6,597 bases of DNA from Actinomycetota bacterium (GTDB lineage: Bacteria > Actinomycetota > Humimicrobiia > Humimicrobiales > Humimicrobiaceae), in contig SOKC01000027.1 of assembly GCA_004376325.1 (NCBI GenBank), positions 1 to 6,597 on the forward strand. Reading direction: 5' to 3'. Of the stretch, positions 6,233 through 6,597 are shown in pieces; the stretch's first letter is position 1; every line of letters starts with the position of its first letter. The position numbers and the translations under genes were made by a program. Below the pieces are notes generated by a model that saw only the letters and a program-made list of their open reading frames with translations, was not told the origin of the DNA and did not search any database.

Positions 6233-6274
6233 AGTATACTTGTTATTATTATAAACAATAATAACAAGTATACT
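6233..6274 (-). repeat. Perfect 18-bp inverted repeat (hairpin) between btuF and cobU
   Basis: AGTATACTTGTTATTATT at 6233-6250 is followed by a 6-nt loop (6251-6256) and then its exact reverse complement at 6257-6274. In btuF-cobU mRNA this would fold as an uninterrupted 18-bp stem with only three G-C pairs. The base composition and the lack of a following U-run (ATTAGAAAAAGAGG follows) argue against a classical intrinsic terminator. It may protect the 3' end of btuF mRNA, allowing more binding protein than downstream enzyme, or it may be a processing or protein-binding site. Confidence 0.85.
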
Positions 6275-6307
6275 TAACTTTATAAAAATTATTTAAGAAT
6301 TAATTTT

Positions 6308-6597
6308 TTACTCTATTACTTCAAATTCACCAAAAATTTCAGGATGAATTGCTTTTGATAGCATCTGCAGCGCTTTAATAAGGTTCTGGTTGGGACGGGA
6401 AATTGGATTATCCGGGACAATATAAACCTTTCCACTGGTCACTGCATCAATGCTTGAAAACCTCTCATCATCCATTATTACGGACGGATCTGCCGCCAGA
6501 CTCATAGGAGCAATTATTATATCCGGATTTTTCTCTATTAACTTTTCCAGGCTATATTCAGGCCAGCCGGTTAGATTATCTTCTGCTACTATATTTA
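6308..6597 (-). CDS. btuF: Corrinoid ABC transporter substrate-binding protein, C-terminal part (BtuF-like, partial)
   Basis: The reading frame is open from the stop at 6308 to the right edge, giving about 96 C-terminal residues; the 5' end is outside the window. An internal ATG at 6503-6505 is not the start, because coding similarity continues upstream of it. The visible part has the ending of class III helical-backbone binding proteins (BtuF/FepB type). It shows NLTGWPEYSLEKLIEKNPD followed by IIIAP, the usual end of the second half-domain's first unit; then GKVYIVPDN, SRPNQNLIKAL and KAIHPEIFGEF at the C-terminus. The full protein would be an exported lipoprotein in a Gram-positive-type cell, catching corrinoids for the BtuC/BtuD-type pair downstream. 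Substrate is inferred from the cobU/cobS/cobO context. It is probably the first or an early gene of the operon. Confidence 0.88.
   Translation of the reverse strand, partial: NIVAEDNLTGWPEYSLEKLIEKNPDIIIAPMSLAADPSVIMDDERFSSIDAVTSGKVYIVPDNPISRPNQNLIKALQMLSKAIHPEIFGEFEVIE

Noticed and set aside
6245..6258. TATAAT inside the btuF-cobU hairpin loop, as a cobU promoter
   Set aside because: No -35 box at 16-18 nt upstream resembles TTGACA. The match is explained by the AT-rich loop.
6308..6505. A separate 65-residue gene starting at the ATG at 6505
   Set aside because: The frame stays open to the window edge, and the upstream residues (such as NLTGWPEYSLEKLI) match the binding-protein family, so this is only the tail of a longer gene.

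Overview
The window is AT-rich DNA in which every supported gene lies on the minus strand. It looks like a low-GC anaerobic Firmicute, perhaps Clostridia or Halanaerobiia. The reasons are the gene content (corrinoid salvage, a cysteine-rich DUF6485-type protein), a TTG start behind a GAGGAG ribosome-binding site, and a TTGACA/TATATT promoter. The genus cannot be fixed from the sequence alone.

In transcription order (right to left), the right two thirds is a vitamin B12 (cobamide) uptake and salvage operon. It holds the 3' end of a corrinoid-binding lipoprotein/SBP gene (btuF-like, running off the right edge), cobU, cobS, a BtuC/FecCD-type permease, and a BtuD-type ATPase with an extra C-terminal domain. 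After a short stretch that I read as the decayed 5' end of cobQ comes the corrinoid adenosyltransferase cobO. The genes cooperate simply: BtuFCD-type proteins import cobinamide or other corrinoids, CobO adenosylates them, CobU activates adenosylcobinamide to the GDP form, and CobS joins that to alpha-ribazole(-phosphate). The apparent loss of cobQ (cobyric acid amidation) from the middle of the cluster fits a lineage that moved from synthesis towards salvage. An intact cobQ elsewhere in the genome cannot be excluded.

Left of cobO are a small eight-cysteine DUF6485-like protein gene and an Ogt/MGMT-type DNA repair methyltransferase gene, both codirectional. The left end holds a type II toxin-antitoxin pair with its own strong promoter: a ribbon-helix-helix-like antitoxin followed, with a 1-nt overlap, by a RelE/ParE-like toxin that carries two CxxC pairs.

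Non-coding features of note are a perfect 18-bp inverted repeat in the btuF-cobU gap, the toxin-antitoxin promoter with a 7-bp inverted repeat next to it, and the cobQ remnant. No gene-free stretch exceeds 300 bases. I see no rRNA, tRNA, CRISPR array, insertion sequence or riboswitch. A cobalamin riboswitch, if present, would be upstream of btuF, outside the window.
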